Positions 26,970-36,342 of a stretch of DNA of 64,000 bases are shown piece after piece. Source of the stretch: Rhizobium favelukesii. Lineage in GTDB: Bacteria > Pseudomonadota > Alphaproteobacteria > Rhizobiales > Rhizobiaceae. Location of the stretch: assembly GCF_000577275.2 (NCBI RefSeq), contig NZ_HG916855.1, positions 1,798,001 through 1,862,000 of the forward strand. Direction: 5' to 3'. The stretch's first letter is position 1. The number at the start of each line of letters is the position of its first letter. The notes below the pieces were generated by a model. It was given only the letters and a program-made list of their open reading frames with translations. It was not told where the DNA came from and did not search any database. The position numbers and the translations under genes were made by a program.

Positions 26970-28062
26970 GACCAGCCTCCTCGTTGTGCCAGGCGTGACC
27001 GGCGTCGTCGAAGAGATGCGTGCGCGTCCCGTCGAGCGTCAGTGCCACCTCGTCGCCGATCGCGACGCGGCTGTTGCCGATATCCTCGGCAACGATGACG
27101 CTGCCATCCTTGAGACGGGTATAGAGAAGCGTGCGGTCGCCAAGGCGTTCGAGTACATCCACCTTGCCAGTCGTCGTCGCAGCGATGCCGTTTGCAAGCT
27201 TGACGGCTTCGGCGCGGATGCCGAGGCTATATTCGCCCGCCTTCACCCCATTGGCACGGATCGCTGTCTGCAGTTCGCTACCATCAGCCAGCTTGGCGCG
27301 CACGAAGCCGTTCTCTTCCGACAGGCCAGCCGACAGGAAGTTCATCGTCGGGGATCCGACGAAGGTGGCGACGAAACGGCTTGCCGGACGCGAATAGATC
27401 TCCATCGGCGTGCCGATCTGCTCGATCTTGCGATTGTTCATGACGACAATGCGGTCGGCGAGCGTCATCGCCTCGATCTGATCATGCGTGACGAAAATCA
27501 TCGTCGATCTGACGCGATTGCGAAGCTGCGCGAGCTCGACACGGGTACGAACGCGCAACGCCGCATCAAGGTTCGACAGCGGCTCGTCGAAGAGAAACGC
27601 CTTCGGTTCCTTGACGATGGCGCGGCCGATGGCAACGCGCTGGCGCTGACCGCCGGAAAGCTGGCCCGGCTTGCGCTCGAGCAAGTGGCTGATCTCCAGC
27701 ATCCGGGCGGCTTCAGCAATGCGTGCCGAGATCACATCGCTAGACACGTTGATGTTGCGTAGTCCGAAGGCCATGTTGTCAGCCACCGTCATGTGCGGAT
27801 AGAGCGCGTAGGACTGGAAAACCATGGCAATGTCGCGCTGCCCAGGCGGCAGCGTATCGATGCGCTCGCCATTGATCGAGATCGTGCCCTCGTCGACGCT
27901 TTCCAGCCCTGCGATCATGCGCAGTAGCGTCGACTTTCCGCAGCCGGATGGACCGAGGAAGACCATGAACTCATTCGCCTTGATCGACAGCGACAAGCCA
28001 TCAAGGACAGTTATCGAGCCGTATCGCTTGCTCACATTCTGAATTTCGATATTGGCCGTCAT
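26962..28062 (-). CDS. ABC transporter ATP-binding protein (UgpC/MsmK type)
   Basis: 366 residues. Walker A is GPSGCGKST (about 37-45), signature [14 protein letters not shown] (about 134-147), Walker [14 protein letters not shown]-loop VTHDQ, then the C-terminal OB-fold regulatory domain (SPTMNFLSAGL, GIRAEAV). It is the first gene of the importer operon and the third CUT1-type ATPase counted in this window. About 185 bases separate it from the GH51 gene upstream on the same strand. That gap and the end of the GH51 gene contain palindromes, so the importer may have its own promoter. Confidence 0.94.
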   Translation of the reverse strand: MTANIEIQNVSKRYGSITVLDGLSLSIKANEFMVFLGPSGCGKSTLLRMIAGLESVDEGTISINGERIDTLPPGQRDIAMVFQSYALYPHMTVADNMAFGLRNINVSSDVISARIAEAARMLEISHLLERKPGQLSGGQRQRVAIGRAIVKEPKAFLFDEPLSNLDAALRVRTRVELAQLRNRVRSTMIFVTHDQIEAMTLADRIVVMNNRKIEQIGTPMEIYSRPASRFVATFVGSPTMNFLSAGLSEENGFVRAKLADGSELQTAIRANGVKAGEYSLGIRAEAVKLANGIAATTTGKVDVLERLGDRTLLYTRLKDGSVIVAEDIGNSRVAIGDEVALTLDGTRTHLFDDAGHAWHNEEAGHG

Positions 28063-28247
28063 CGGACTGCTCCTGTGCAGTCAGGACCCGAAAAGCCGAT
28101 ATGAAAACGTGGCTGGCATGTTTCTGCCGAGAATGCGCCCGCCTTGAGAAACGGGCTGCCCTCAGTCAGTGATAGTGCCAAAACAGAAGCGCTCGCTTCC
28201 ATCTCTTCCTCCCAGTGGCACGTCAAAACCGGTGCGCTGACGTTAAA

Positions 28248-29816
28248 TCATACAATTGTATTGTCAACATATCTTTTGATATGTATCGGAAATACGGGTT
28301 TGAAATAGGCGTGAAGCCGGATCATCCGGTAGGAGAGCGGCGCGATCCTTGCGCTGAGCTTGCCATCCACGACACTCGTCCCCGTAACCGCCTTCGCCAC
28401 CACATTATCGGGCGCGTCGGCGGTGTTGGTGATGTTAAGATCACTATGAGAGACGACCTGATCGTCGATGACCCGCAAGGCGCCGAATTCGAGCAGGCTC
28501 ACGTCGAGATCGAGTGTTTCGGCGCCATGGCGGTTGACGATGAAGAAGGTCACCGTCTTCTTGTCCGCATCATGCACGGCTGAGACGTCAAGGTAGGGAA
28601 CGTCACCGAGGTCGTCGACCCTGTAGGTCGGGCTGTCGACCATCAGCTTCAGCGCTGTGCCGCGTCCGTAGACGGAGGCGAAATAGTAGGGATAGAATAT
28701 CGTCTGGCGCCACGCCGGACCGCCCGGAACCGTCATGATCGGCGCAATCACGTTGATGAGCTGCGCCAGGCAGGCGATCTTCACGACATCGGCACGATTG
28801 ATGAAGGTATTGAGGATGCAGCCGACCTGCAGAACGTCCTCGAAATTGTAGTCGTCTTCCAGCAGTGCCGGCGCATGCGGCCAGCCGTTCGCGCCGGCGA
28901 GCGTCGCCTTGTCGCGCTCCTTGGAGTGATACCAGACATTCCACTCATCGAAGGAGATGTAGACGTTCTTGGAGGAGCGCTTCTTCGCCTTGATGTAGTC
29001 GATCACACCTGCGACCGTCCCGATGTAATTGTCGAGTTCGATGCTGCGGGCGAGATAGTTGGCCGTGTTCTTGGCGCGGTTTTCGAAATACATGTGGAGC
29101 GAGATGTAATCGACCTCGTTGTAGGTATGATCGAGGACGGTCGCTTCCCATTCCGGATAGGTCGGCATATGAGCATTGGACGAGCCGCAGACGACGAGTT
29201 CGAGCGAGCTGTCGAAGGCACGCATGGCCTTGGCGGTTTCATGCGCCAGCCGGCCATATTCGTCGGCTGTCTTGTGGCCAATTTGCCAGGGTCCGTCCAT
29301 CTCGTTGCCGAGGCACCATAGCTTGACATCCCAAGGCTCGGCGCGGCCGTTGGCGATGCGCTTGTCGCTCCATTCGCTGCCGCCGGAATGATTGACATAT
29401 TCGAGGAAGTTGCGCGCCTCATCGAGGCCACGCGAACCGAGGTTGACGGCAAGCATCATCTCGGTGTTGGCCGCGGTGCACCAATCGGCGAATTCATGGA
29501 TGCCGACCTTGTTGCTTTCGCAGGTATGCCAGGCAAGATCGAGGCGCGTCGGGCGGCTCTCCTTCGGGCCGATGCCGTCTTCCCAATTGTAGGCAGAAAC
29601 GAAGTTGCCGCCGGGATAACGTACGATCGGGACGTTCAGCTCCTTAACGAGCTCGATGACGTCCTTGCGCATGCCGTTTTCGTCGGCGGTCGGGTGGTCG
29701 GGTTCATAGATGCCGGTGTAGACGGCGCGACCGAGGTGCTCGATGAACGAACCATAGAGGCGCGGATCGATGTCAGAGATCGTGTATTTGCTGTGCGCTG
29801 TGACCGCGGCCTTCAT
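28248..29816 (-). CDS. Alpha-L-arabinofuranosidase, GH51
   Basis: 522-residue family-51 enzyme releasing alpha-L-arabinofuranosyl residues from arabinan, arabinoxylan or their oligosaccharides. The family start (IDPRLYGSFIEHLGRAVYTGIYEP), the acid/base Glu172 in WCLGNEMDGPWQIG and the nucleophile Glu291 in ISFDEWNVWYH are all present, followed by the C-terminal beta-sandwich. No signal peptide, so it works on imported oligosaccharides in the cytoplasm. The ATG used follows GGAGG by five bases; the frame is open 13 codons further. It lies between the ArsR-type regulator and the importer operon, all on one strand. Confidence 0.94.
   Translation of the reverse strand: MKAAVTAHSKYTISDIDPRLYGSFIEHLGRAVYTGIYEPDHPTADENGMRKDVIELVKELNVPIVRYPGGNFVSAYNWEDGIGPKESRPTRLDLAWHTCESNKVGIHEFADWCTAANTEMMLAVNLGSRGLDEARNFLEYVNHSGGSEWSDKRIANGRAEPWDVKLWCLGNEMDGPWQIGHKTADEYGRLAHETAKAMRAFDSSLELVVCGSSNAHMPTYPEWEATVLDHTYNEVDYISLHMYFENRAKNTANYLARSIELDNYIGTVAGVIDYIKAKKRSSKNVYISFDEWNVWYHSKERDKATLAGANGWPHAPALLEDDYNFEDVLQVGCILNTFINRADVVKIACLAQLINVIAPIMTVPGGPAWRQTIFYPYYFASVYGRGTALKLMVDSPTYRVDDLGDVPYLDVSAVHDADKKTVTFFIVNRHGAETLDLDVSLLEFGALRVIDDQVVSHSDLNITNTADAPDNVVAKAVTGTSVVDGKLSARIAPLSYRMIRLHAYFKPVFPIHIKRYVDNTIV
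28250..28284. promoter_or_regulatory. Two palindromes over the GH51 stop, candidate operator for the importer operon
   Basis: ATACAATTGTAT (28250-28261) is a perfect twelve-base palindrome. ACATATC-TTTT-GATATGT (28267-28284) is a second perfect repeat just beside it. Both overlap the last codons of the GH51 gene. On the minus strand a TTGACA lies between them, about 205 bases before the importer ATPase start. They may form an operator and promoter for the importer; alternatively the second repeat is a hairpin at the end of the GH51 transcript. Confidence 0.45.
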
Positions 29817-29839
29817 GCTATCCTCCACTATATCGCTAT

Positions 29840-29857
29840 TTGTGATTTGTATCACAA
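29840..29857. promoter_or_regulatory. 18-bp palindrome before the GH51 gene
   Basis: TTGTGAT-TTGT-ATCACAA is a perfect inverted repeat with seven-base arms, 24 bases upstream of the GH51 start codon and downstream of the ArsR-type gene. Its place, size and AT-rich nature fit an operator for that regulator. A CRP-like site is the other option, since TGTGA...TCACA is the CRP core, though here the core spacing is eight bases rather than six. Confidence 0.5.
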
Positions 29858-29919
29858 TTTAAGATGAATAAAGCGGAAGCCTGATGCGCGGTCAAGCGTA
29901 AAATTCATATCGAATAGGT

Positions 29920-30846
29920 TCACCGCGTCTTGAGACGCATCACGATGTCCTGATCGTAGTTGCCAAAGCCACGGCCAAAGATGTTGATGCCGCCCGGATG
30001 TTTGGCGTCGTCGTGGACGCCGATGCGCAGCCGGATCGAGTGATGTTCCGATAGTCTGAGAGCGTTCAGCGTCGTGTTGGAGATGCGCAAACCGTCAACG
30101 AAAGCGCCCTCGTCATTGATGCGAAAGTTCTTCAGCTTGCCGTATTGTGAGCCCTTCAGCTTCCACCAGTCGGGGGTGAAGACCCCGCGTTTGTCGCCAA
30201 AATCGCCGGGAGATGTCCAAGTTCCAATCTCGGCACCATTGACCGAAAGCGTGATGTCGGAGGGCCAGTCGGCACTGGTGCCAGGAACTTCGGAGCTCAA
30301 CTCCATGACGAATTCGATCTCACGAATGCTGGTATTCGTCAGTCGCGCATTGTTGGGAAACTGATACTCGACATAGCCCCGCGTGAACCAGATGAGCCCG
30401 GTCTTCATGCGGTCCGGATCAAGGAAGGTATTGGGAACATCGAGCAGCCCAATGATGCCATCGGCTGAACAGAGCCCGCAAGGCGCCGTCACCTCGAAGC
30501 TCGTATATAGCCCGAGCGGCATCGACACCTCGATCCCGTCCGGTTCGGTTTCCTTGATTTCATTCTTGAAGACGACGAGGATTTCATCGTAAACGCTACG
30601 GCAGACCTTCTGATTGCCCTTGCGGGCCTTTAGGGTTTCCGTGTGGATCAGCCCCGCCTCTTCCAGCATCTGCACGTTGGTCGAGACGCTGGACTGCGGC
30701 AGATCAAGGATATCAGCGATTTCGTTGACGTTAAGCGCCCCCTTCTCATGCAAAAGCTTCAGCACCGCCACCCGCGCCGGCGAGGCTAGGCCCTTGAGAA
30801 TGGGCATACCTTCTTCGGGGTCGACGACAAGAAAATTGCGGCTCAT
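29920..30846 (-). CDS. ArsR-type winged-helix regulator with a large C-terminal domain
   Basis: 308 residues, about three times a normal ArsR protein. Residues 14-75 form the helix-turn-helix (GLASPARVAVLKLLHEKGALNVNEIADILDLPQSSVSTNVQMLEEAGLI). The remaining 210 residues are rich in short beta stretches and aromatic residues (IWFTRGYVEYQFPNNARL, WTSPGDFGDKRGVFTPDWWKLKGS, GGINIFGRGFGNYDQDIVMRLK). They look like a beta-sandwich ligand-binding domain, perhaps for a sugar. There is a Cys-x2-Cys (CGLC) near residue 127. It lies 103 bases upstream of the GH51 gene on the same strand and likely senses the arabinoside. The C-terminal fold is my reading and is not matched to a known family. Confidence 0.75.
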   Translation of the reverse strand: MSRNFLVVDPEEGMPILKGLASPARVAVLKLLHEKGALNVNEIADILDLPQSSVSTNVQMLEEAGLIHTETLKARKGNQKVCRSVYDEILVVFKNEIKETEPDGIEVSMPLGLYTSFEVTAPCGLCSADGIIGLLDVPNTFLDPDRMKTGLIWFTRGYVEYQFPNNARLTNTSIREIEFVMELSSEVPGTSADWPSDITLSVNGAEIGTWTSPGDFGDKRGVFTPDWWKLKGSQYGKLKNFRINDEGAFVDGLRISNTTLNALRLSEHHSIRLRIGVHDDAKHPGGINIFGRGFGNYDQDIVMRLKTR

Positions 30847-30889
30847 GGGGTTCCGATCGGCAAAGATTAAGAATGAACAATCTCGTTCT

Positions 30890-30915
30890 ATATCAGAGAT
30901 ATTGATTTAATCAAT
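30890..30915. promoter_or_regulatory. AT-rich overlapping palindromes before the ArsR-type gene
   Basis: ATATC-AGA-GATAT (30890-30902) runs into ATTGAT-TTA-ATCAAT (30901-30915), both perfect. They lie 44-70 bases before the regulator start codon. ArsR proteins bind AT-rich imperfect repeats of this type, so an autoregulatory operator is likely. Confidence 0.45.
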
Positions 30916-30965
30916 TGCGCGGCGAACCAACGGTCGTTGAGCGCTGGGACGCCCGGACGTCAAAA

Positions 30966-30988
30966 GTCCCGCGACGATGCCGCGGGAC
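30966..30988 (-). terminator. Rho-independent terminator of the agp operon
   Basis: GTCCCGCG and CGCGGGAC form a perfect eight-base stem with a seven-base loop. Read on the minus strand the stem is followed at once by TTTTG, the classical layout. It begins about 30 bases after the agaL2 stop codon. Confidence 0.85.
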
Positions 30989-31018
30989 CTCTTGGGGCCG
31001 TGACCGGGAGAGAGATGG

Positions 31019-32389
31019 TCAGGCGGCCTGAACCTTTTTGCCGGTGCGTGCCCATGCCGGCAACCAGTCGCCGTGGGCGGCGAGCAGATCGTCCACCATG
31101 GACCAGATCTGGTCGAGGTCGAGTTCGGCTGCGGTGTGCGGGTCCATCATTGCGGCGTGGTAGATATGCTCGCGGTTCTCGGTCATCAGCGCCTGGACCG
31201 TCAGTTCCTGGACGTTGATGTTGGTGCGCATGAGCGCCGTCAGCTGCGGCGGCAGGTCGCCGATAAAGGTTGGCTGGATGCCCGACGCGTCGACCAGGCA
31301 CGGCACTTCGGCGGCGCAGTTGTAGGGCAGCGAGGTGATGCAGCCATTGTTGCGGACGTTGCCATAGATCACCGAGGGCTCGCCGGTCCAGACCGAGTTG
31401 ATGATCGAGGAGGCATATTCCTTCGACTGCTTGACCTCGATCTTGTCGGCCGAACGATAGGCTTCCGCCTGCCCCTTCCAGCGCTCGATCTGTTCGATGC
31501 AGCGCTTTGGATATTCATCGAGCGGAATGCCGAACTTCTCGATCAGATCCTCGCGCCCGTCCTTGATGAAGTACGGCGTGTACTCGGCAAAATGCTCCGA
31601 GCTCTCGGTGACGAAATAGCCAAGCCGCGTCAACATCTCGTAGCGCACCTTGTTCGGGCAGCGCGGGTTCCAGCCGGGTTTCGGCGCGCGGCCGTCGCGA
31701 TAGGCGCGCACCAGATCTGGATAAAGATCCTTGTAGGAACCATCCGGCTGGCGATGTTCGAACTTCAAGTAGAAGGCCATGTGGTTGATGCCGGCGGAAC
31801 GGTAACGGATGTCCTCGTAGGGAATGTCGAGGTCGTGCGCCAGTTCCATCGCAGTGCCCTGCACCGAGTGGCAAAGGCCAACCTGCTTGATATCAGGATA
31901 CTTCTGCGCAATCGCCCATGTGTTGATCGCCATTGGATTGACATATTGCAGCATGATCGCCTCAGGGCAGACGGCAAGCATGTCCTCGCAGATCTTCCAC
32001 AGATGCGGCACGGTGCGAAGGCCGCGCATGATGCCGCCGACGCCGAGCGTGTCGGCGATCGTCTGGCGCAGGCCGTACTTCTTCGGGATCTCGAAATCGG
32101 TAACGGTGCAGGGTTCGTAGCCGCCGATCTGGAAGGCGACGACCACGAAGTCGGCACCGGCAAGCGCCTTGCGCTGGTCCGAATAGGTCTCGGCCTTCGC
32201 CTTTGCCCCAAGCGTCGAGATCAGCTTGTTGACGACGATGGCGCTTTCGTCAAGCCGCTGCGGATTGATGTCCATCAGTGCGATCGTCGCACCCGACAGC
32301 GCCTGGCGCTGCAGCACGTCGCCGATGATGTTCTTCATGAAGACAGTGGAGCCAGCGCCGATGAATGTGATCTTGGGATTTCTTGCCAT
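31019..32389 (-). CDS. agaL2: Alpha-galactosidase, GH4
   Basis: 456-residue family-4 glycosidase, which needs NAD+ and a divalent metal and works by oxidation-elimination. The NAD loop is ITFIGAGSTVF (residues 8-18). The metal site uses Cys173 (GLCHSVQGT) and His203 (AGINHMAF), and the conserved VNPMAINTWA is at 150-159. It acts on melibiose, raffinose and similar alpha-galactosides in the cytoplasm. GGAGG stands five bases before the ATG used. It is the last gene of the operon agaL1-agpA-agpB-agpC-agpD-agaL2, the order described for S. meliloti, and a terminator follows. Confidence 0.9.
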   Translation of the reverse strand: MARNPKITFIGAGSTVFMKNIIGDVLQRQALSGATIALMDINPQRLDESAIVVNKLISTLGAKAKAETYSDQRKALAGADFVVVAFQIGGYEPCTVTDFEIPKKYGLRQTIADTLGVGGIMRGLRTVPHLWKICEDMLAVCPEAIMLQYVNPMAINTWAIAQKYPDIKQVGLCHSVQGTAMELAHDLDIPYEDIRYRSAGINHMAFYLKFEHRQPDGSYKDLYPDLVRAYRDGRAPKPGWNPRCPNKVRYEMLTRLGYFVTESSEHFAEYTPYFIKDGREDLIEKFGIPLDEYPKRCIEQIERWKGQAEAYRSADKIEVKQSKEYASSIINSVWTGEPSVIYGNVRNNGCITSLPYNCAAEVPCLVDASGIQPTFIGDLPPQLTALMRTNINVQELTVQALMTENREHIYHAAMMDPHTAAELDLDQIWSMVDDLLAAHGDWLPAWARTGKKVQAA

Positions 32390-32410
32390 TATAACCTCCG
32401 GCATGTGCAA

Positions 32411-34078
32411 TCAGGAGACCTCGAAAGCGGCTTTGACGAGCCGTTCCGTGTAGGCGGTCTTGGGATTGGTGAGAACGTCGTTGACGGGTCCCTCTTCCAT
32501 GATCTTGCCATTCTGCATGACAATCACCCGGTGGCAGAGGGCACGCACGACCTTGAGATCGTGCGAAATGAAGAGGTAGCTGAGACCCCGTTCGTCCTGC
32601 AGCCTGCGCAGCAGTTCGATGATCTGCGCCTGGACCGACAGATCGAGTGCCGAGGTCGGCTCGTCGAGCAGGATGAATTCCGGCTCGAGCGCGATGGCGC
32701 GGGCAATGGCGATTCGCTGACGCTGGCCGCCGGAAAACTCGTGCGGAAAGCGAGATAGGATATTGCCGGGCATGCCCGCCGCAATCAGCGCCTGGCGGAC
32801 GCGATCGAGCCGTTCGGCCTTGGTTGCACCGAGCTTGTTGACGACAAGCCCTTCTTCGATGATCTGCCCGATCGTCATGCGCGGATTGAGCGAGGAGAAC
32901 GGATCCTGAAAGACGACCTGCATGCGCGAGCGTAGCGGTCGCATTTGCGAACGCGACTTGCCATGGATCGGCAGCTTGTCGAAGAAGATTTCGCCACCAT
33001 CCGGATCGTTCAGCCTGAGCAGTGCCTGGCCGAACGTGGTCTTGCCGGAACCGGATTCACCGACCAGACCCAGCGTCTCATGGCGACGAAGCGTGAGGTT
33101 CAGGCTATCGACGGCAACGAGTTCCTTCAACTGTGGTTTGAAGAAGCTGCCGTGGCGCATCATGAAGGAGACGCGCACGTCCCTGGCCTCCAGGATGACA
33201 TCCGATCCTTCCGGCAGTGGATTGGCCTGACCGCGAGGCTCGGAGCCGAGGAGGTGCTTGGTATAGGCGTGCTGAGGATTGGCAAAGAGCTTTTCCGTGG
33301 TGTTGTGCTCGCGCATCTCGCCATGCTGCATCACGTAGACATAGTCGGAGAACTGCCGCACCACCGTCAGGTCGTGGGTGATCAGGATCACCGCCATGCG
33401 CAGCTCTTGCTGGAGGTTGCGGATGAGGTTGAGGATCTGTGCCTGCACAGTAACGTCGAGCGCCGTGGTCGGCTCGTCGGCGATCAGCACATCGGGGTCG
33501 TTGGCAAGTGCCATGGCGATCATCACGCGCTGACGCTGGCCGCCGGAAAGCTGATGCGGATACTGGTTGAGCCGTGCCTCCGGATCCGGGATCTGAACGT
33601 GCTTCAGCAGTTCCAAGGCGCGGGCTTGCGCCTGCTTCTTGCTCATCCTGCGATGAACACGGATTGCCTCGACGATCTGGCTGCCGATCGTGTAGATCGG
33701 GTTCAACGAGCTCATCGGTTCCTGAAAGATCATCGAGATACGGTCACCGCGTAGCTTGCGGCGTTGGCGCTCGGAAAACTGAAGGATATTGGCACCGTCA
33801 TATTCGACGGTCGATTTCGGCGCGACCACCGCCCGCTTGGATAACAGCCCCATGACGGTGCGGGCCGTCACGGATTTACCCGAACCGGATTCACCGACGA
33901 TCGCAATCGTTTCGCCACGATAAAGCTGAAAGGAGATATCCTTCACGGCCTCGACCGTGCCATGCTCGACCTTGAAATTCACGGCGATGTTGCGGGCGTC
34001 GATGATCGGGCTTTCAGTGCGGCCCTCGTGATCGAGGCGAACGGGCGGCGCGAAGGAGTTGACGAGTGCAAGGGCCAT
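32411..34078 (-). CDS. agpD: Alpha-galactoside ABC transporter, fused dual ATP-binding protein
   Basis: 555 residues carrying two complete ATPase domains of the oligopeptide (Dpp/Opp) type in one chain, equal to DppD plus DppF. The first half has [24 protein letters not shown] and [13 protein letters not shown]. The second has [24 protein letters not shown] and [13 protein letters not shown]. The dipeptide-type C-terminal extensions ([22 protein letters not shown]) follow each. GAGG is eight bases before the ATG used. It powers the AgpB/AgpC channel. The ATPase fold is certain; assignment to alpha-galactosides comes from the flanking genes. Confidence 0.92.
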   Translation of the reverse strand: MALALVNSFAPPVRLDHEGRTESPIIDARNIAVNFKVEHGTVEAVKDISFQLYRGETIAIVGESGSGKSVTARTVMGLLSKRAVVAPKSTVEYDGANILQFSERQRRKLRGDRISMIFQEPMSSLNPIYTIGSQIVEAIRVHRRMSKKQAQARALELLKHVQIPDPEARLNQYPHQLSGGQRQRVMIAMALANDPDVLIADEPTTALDVTVQAQILNLIRNLQQELRMAVILITHDLTVVRQFSDYVYVMQHGEMREHNTTEKLFANPQHAYTKHLLGSEPRGQANPLPEGSDVILEARDVRVSFMMRHGSFFKPQLKELVAVDSLNLTLRRHETLGLVGESGSGKTTFGQALLRLNDPDGGEIFFDKLPIHGKSRSQMRPLRSRMQVVFQDPFSSLNPRMTIGQIIEEGLVVNKLGATKAERLDRVRQALIAAGMPGNILSRFPHEFSGGQRQRIAIARAIALEPEFILLDEPTSALDLSVQAQIIELLRRLQDERGLSYLFISHDLKVVRALCHRVIVMQNGKIMEEGPVNDVLTNPKTAYTERLVKAAFEVS

Positions 34079-34088
34079 GTTCTTTACC

Positions 34089-35222
34089 TCAATAAGGATC
34101 GACGGCGTCGCGCAGACCATCGCCCAGCGCATTGAAGGCAAAGACGGTGATCAGCACGAAACCGACGGGCGCCAGGATCCAGGGATAGGTGCCGATCACC
34201 GAGTAATTCGCGGTGTCCTGCAGCATCAAGCCCCAGGAGATCAGCGGCGGCTTCACGGCAAAACCAAGGAAGCCGAGGAAGGACTCGAGCAGCACGACGC
34301 TCGGGATATGCAGCGTGACAGCGACGATGACGTGGCTCATCACGTTCGGGAATATGTGCTGGAAGATGATGCGCCGGTCGGTGGCGCCAACCGCCATGGC
34401 GGCACGCACATAATCGATGCGGGCGAGCGCCAGTGTCTTGCCGCGCACTTCGCGCGACATCTGTGCCCAGCCGAGCGCCGACATGACGATGATCACGAAG
34501 CCGAGGAAGACATTGGTCGGCGCCGTCACCGGGATCAGCGAGGTCAGGGCGAGATAAAGAGGCAGCTGCGGGAAGGCGAGCACCACTTCGACGAAGCGCT
34601 GAACCCAGGTGTCGAAGGTGCCGCCGAAATAGCCTGATACCATGCCGACCGTCGTGCCGATCATCGTCACGATGAAGACGACGGTAAGCGCGATCGTCAG
34701 TGAAATGCGCGAACCGATGATGGCGCGTGAGAGGACGTCACGGCCGAACTTGTCGGTTCCGAGAAAGTGCACCGGCTGGCCGTCCACTGAACCGAAGAAG
34801 TGGCGGCTCGCCGGGATGAGACCAAAGAGCCTGTATTCCGCACCCTTCACGAAAAAGCCGAGGAGGCGCGGATTGTCGTAGTCAGGACCGACGATTGGCT
34901 GGAAGGTGACGGGATCGAGCTCTTCGGATTCACCAAGCGCATAGACACGCGGCGGATAGGTGAGATTGCCGTCCCTGTCATGGAAGCTCATGACCTGCGG
35001 CGGCGCGAAGCCAACATCGGTGGCCTTCGGGTCCATGGGCGCAAAGAAATCGGCAAAGATCGCCATGATGAGCAACAAGCCAACGAGGACGAGGCCCATC
35101 ACTCCCGTCCAGGAGCGTCTTAACCGCCGCCAGACGAGCGCCAGGTAGCTCTCATTGCCGTGCGGCGCATTGTTGACGGCTTCTTCACGCGGCGGCGGGG
35201 GAGCGGAATCGAAGGCGAGCAT
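34089..35222 (-). CDS. agpC: Alpha-galactoside ABC transporter permease (DppC-like)
   Basis: 377-residue inner-membrane permease of the dipeptide/oligopeptide family. The first membrane segment (about 53-72) is followed by a long periplasmic loop of about 90 residues, then the diagnostic FLGTDKFGRDVLSR and five further segments. The cytoplasmic docking loop is VRAAMAVGATDRRIIFQHIFPN. It is longer than DppC (about 300) because of the loop, which may relate to docking the large sugar-binding protein AgpA. One base separates it from the agpB stop, so the two are translationally coupled. Confidence 0.92.
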   Translation of the reverse strand: MLAFDSAPPPPREEAVNNAPHGNESYLALVWRRLRRSWTGVMGLVLVGLLLIMAIFADFFAPMDPKATDVGFAPPQVMSFHDRDGNLTYPPRVYALGESEELDPVTFQPIVGPDYDNPRLLGFFVKGAEYRLFGLIPASRHFFGSVDGQPVHFLGTDKFGRDVLSRAIIGSRISLTIALTVVFIVTMIGTTVGMVSGYFGGTFDTWVQRFVEVVLAFPQLPLYLALTSLIPVTAPTNVFLGFVIIVMSALGWAQMSREVRGKTLALARIDYVRAAMAVGATDRRIIFQHIFPNVMSHVIVAVTLHIPSVVLLESFLGFLGFAVKPPLISWGLMLQDTANYSVIGTYPWILAPVGFVLITVFAFNALGDGLRDAVDPY

Positions 35223-35223
35223 A

Positions 35224-36231
35224 TCAGGCTCCTCCGTACTGGCGGACGCGTGGGTCCAGCATGGCAAGCAGCATGTCGGCGATGATGTTGCCGACGATCA
35301 GTGTGGCAGAGAGCACCATCATGAAGGTGGCCGTCACGTAGACGTCGCCGATCGCCATGGAGCCGACGATCGCCGGTCCGACGGTTGGAAGCGAGAAGAT
35401 GATCGCGGTCTCGATTTCCCCGGTCAGCATGTAGGGAAGAACGACGCCCTGGTACATGACGAGTGGATGGAGCGCGTTCGGCACCGCATGACGCATGACG
35501 ACCGCGGCGCCGGACAGACCTTTGGCGCGGGCCGTCTCAACATATTGCGCATTCAGCGTATCGAGCAGATTGCCGCGCATGACGCGCATGTTGTAGGCGA
35601 GCCCGCCGAAGGTGGCGATGGCGACGACTGGCCACACATGGCTGACGAGATCGACGAATTTCGCCCAGGACCACGGCGCTCCGCCATACTGCGGCGAGAA
35701 GAAGCTGCCGATCTCCGAGACGTTGAACTGGAACACGAGCAGGTAGACTATGATCAGCGCCATCAGGAAGCGCGGCACCGTCATGCCGAGGAAGGAGACG
35801 CCCGAGAGCATGCTGTCGATCCAGGAATATTGCCGGGTTGCCGCCCAGATACCAAAACCGATGCCAAGCACGGATGCAAAGATGTGGCAAACCAGGGCAA
35901 GCGCCAGAGTGCGCGGCAGGCGTTCGCTGACGACATCAGCGACCGGCTTGTTATAGAACATGCTGTAGCCGAAATCCCCTTTGGTCACGATACCCTTGAT
36001 CCAGTTGAAATACTGGACGACCATCGGCTGATCGAGGCCGTGCTCGACGCGATAGGCTTGAGCCTGTTCCTCAGCCTGGGCAAAAGAGGCCCCACTCTGA
36101 TTGATCAGCTGCGAACGGATGTAGTCGGCATAGTCACCGGGCGGCGCCTGGATGATCGCGAAGGTCACGACGCTCAAAATGATGAGGACGGGTATCGCAG
36201 AGGCTATGCGCACGAGCAGGAATCGTAACAT
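35224..36231 (-). CDS. agpB: Alpha-galactoside ABC transporter permease (DppB-like)
   Basis: 335-residue permease. The N terminus MLRFLLVRIASAIPVLIILSVVTFAII is the classical DppB start, and the docking loop reads YVETARAKGLSGAAVVMRHAVPNAL (about residues 235-260), with six membrane segments in total. The frame is open 26 codons upstream, but the family N terminus and GGAGAG before this ATG decide the start. It forms a heterodimer with AgpC. Confidence 0.92.
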   Translation of the reverse strand: MLRFLLVRIASAIPVLIILSVVTFAIIQAPPGDYADYIRSQLINQSGASFAQAEEQAQAYRVEHGLDQPMVVQYFNWIKGIVTKGDFGYSMFYNKPVADVVSERLPRTLALALVCHIFASVLGIGFGIWAATRQYSWIDSMLSGVSFLGMTVPRFLMALIIVYLLVFQFNVSEIGSFFSPQYGGAPWSWAKFVDLVSHVWPVVAIATFGGLAYNMRVMRGNLLDTLNAQYVETARAKGLSGAAVVMRHAVPNALHPLVMYQGVVLPYMLTGEIETAIIFSLPTVGPAIVGSMAIGDVYVTATFMMVLSATLIVGNIIADMLLAMLDPRVRQYGGA

Positions 36232-36272
36232 CGGACGGTTCGCTCTCCTTGCCGCAAGTCGCGCCTGTCGGT

Positions 36273-36302
36273 GCGGCCGGCTTGTTGACGTTGCCCGGCC
36301 GC
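36273..36302 (-). terminator. Hairpin between agpA and agpB
   Basis: GCGGCCGG (36273-36280) and CCGGCCGC (36295-36302) can form a perfect eight-base stem with a 14-base loop in the 111-base gap after agpA. With no T-run it probably stabilises the agpA message or partly terminates, raising binding protein over permease. Confidence 0.5.
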
Positions 36303-36342
36303 GCTTCACGCGCGACCGGAGTCCTCGGTTGGGAGGGAACTC

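Noticed and set aside
29840..29857. The palindrome before GH51 as a CRP site
   Set aside because: The TGTGA and TCACA halves are present, but they are eight bases apart rather than six, and a dedicated regulator gene is adjacent, so an operator for the ArsR-type protein is preferred.
31073..32758. A 561-codon plus-strand frame across agaL2 and agpD
   Set aside because: Antisense shadow of the real genes, with no protein-like motifs.
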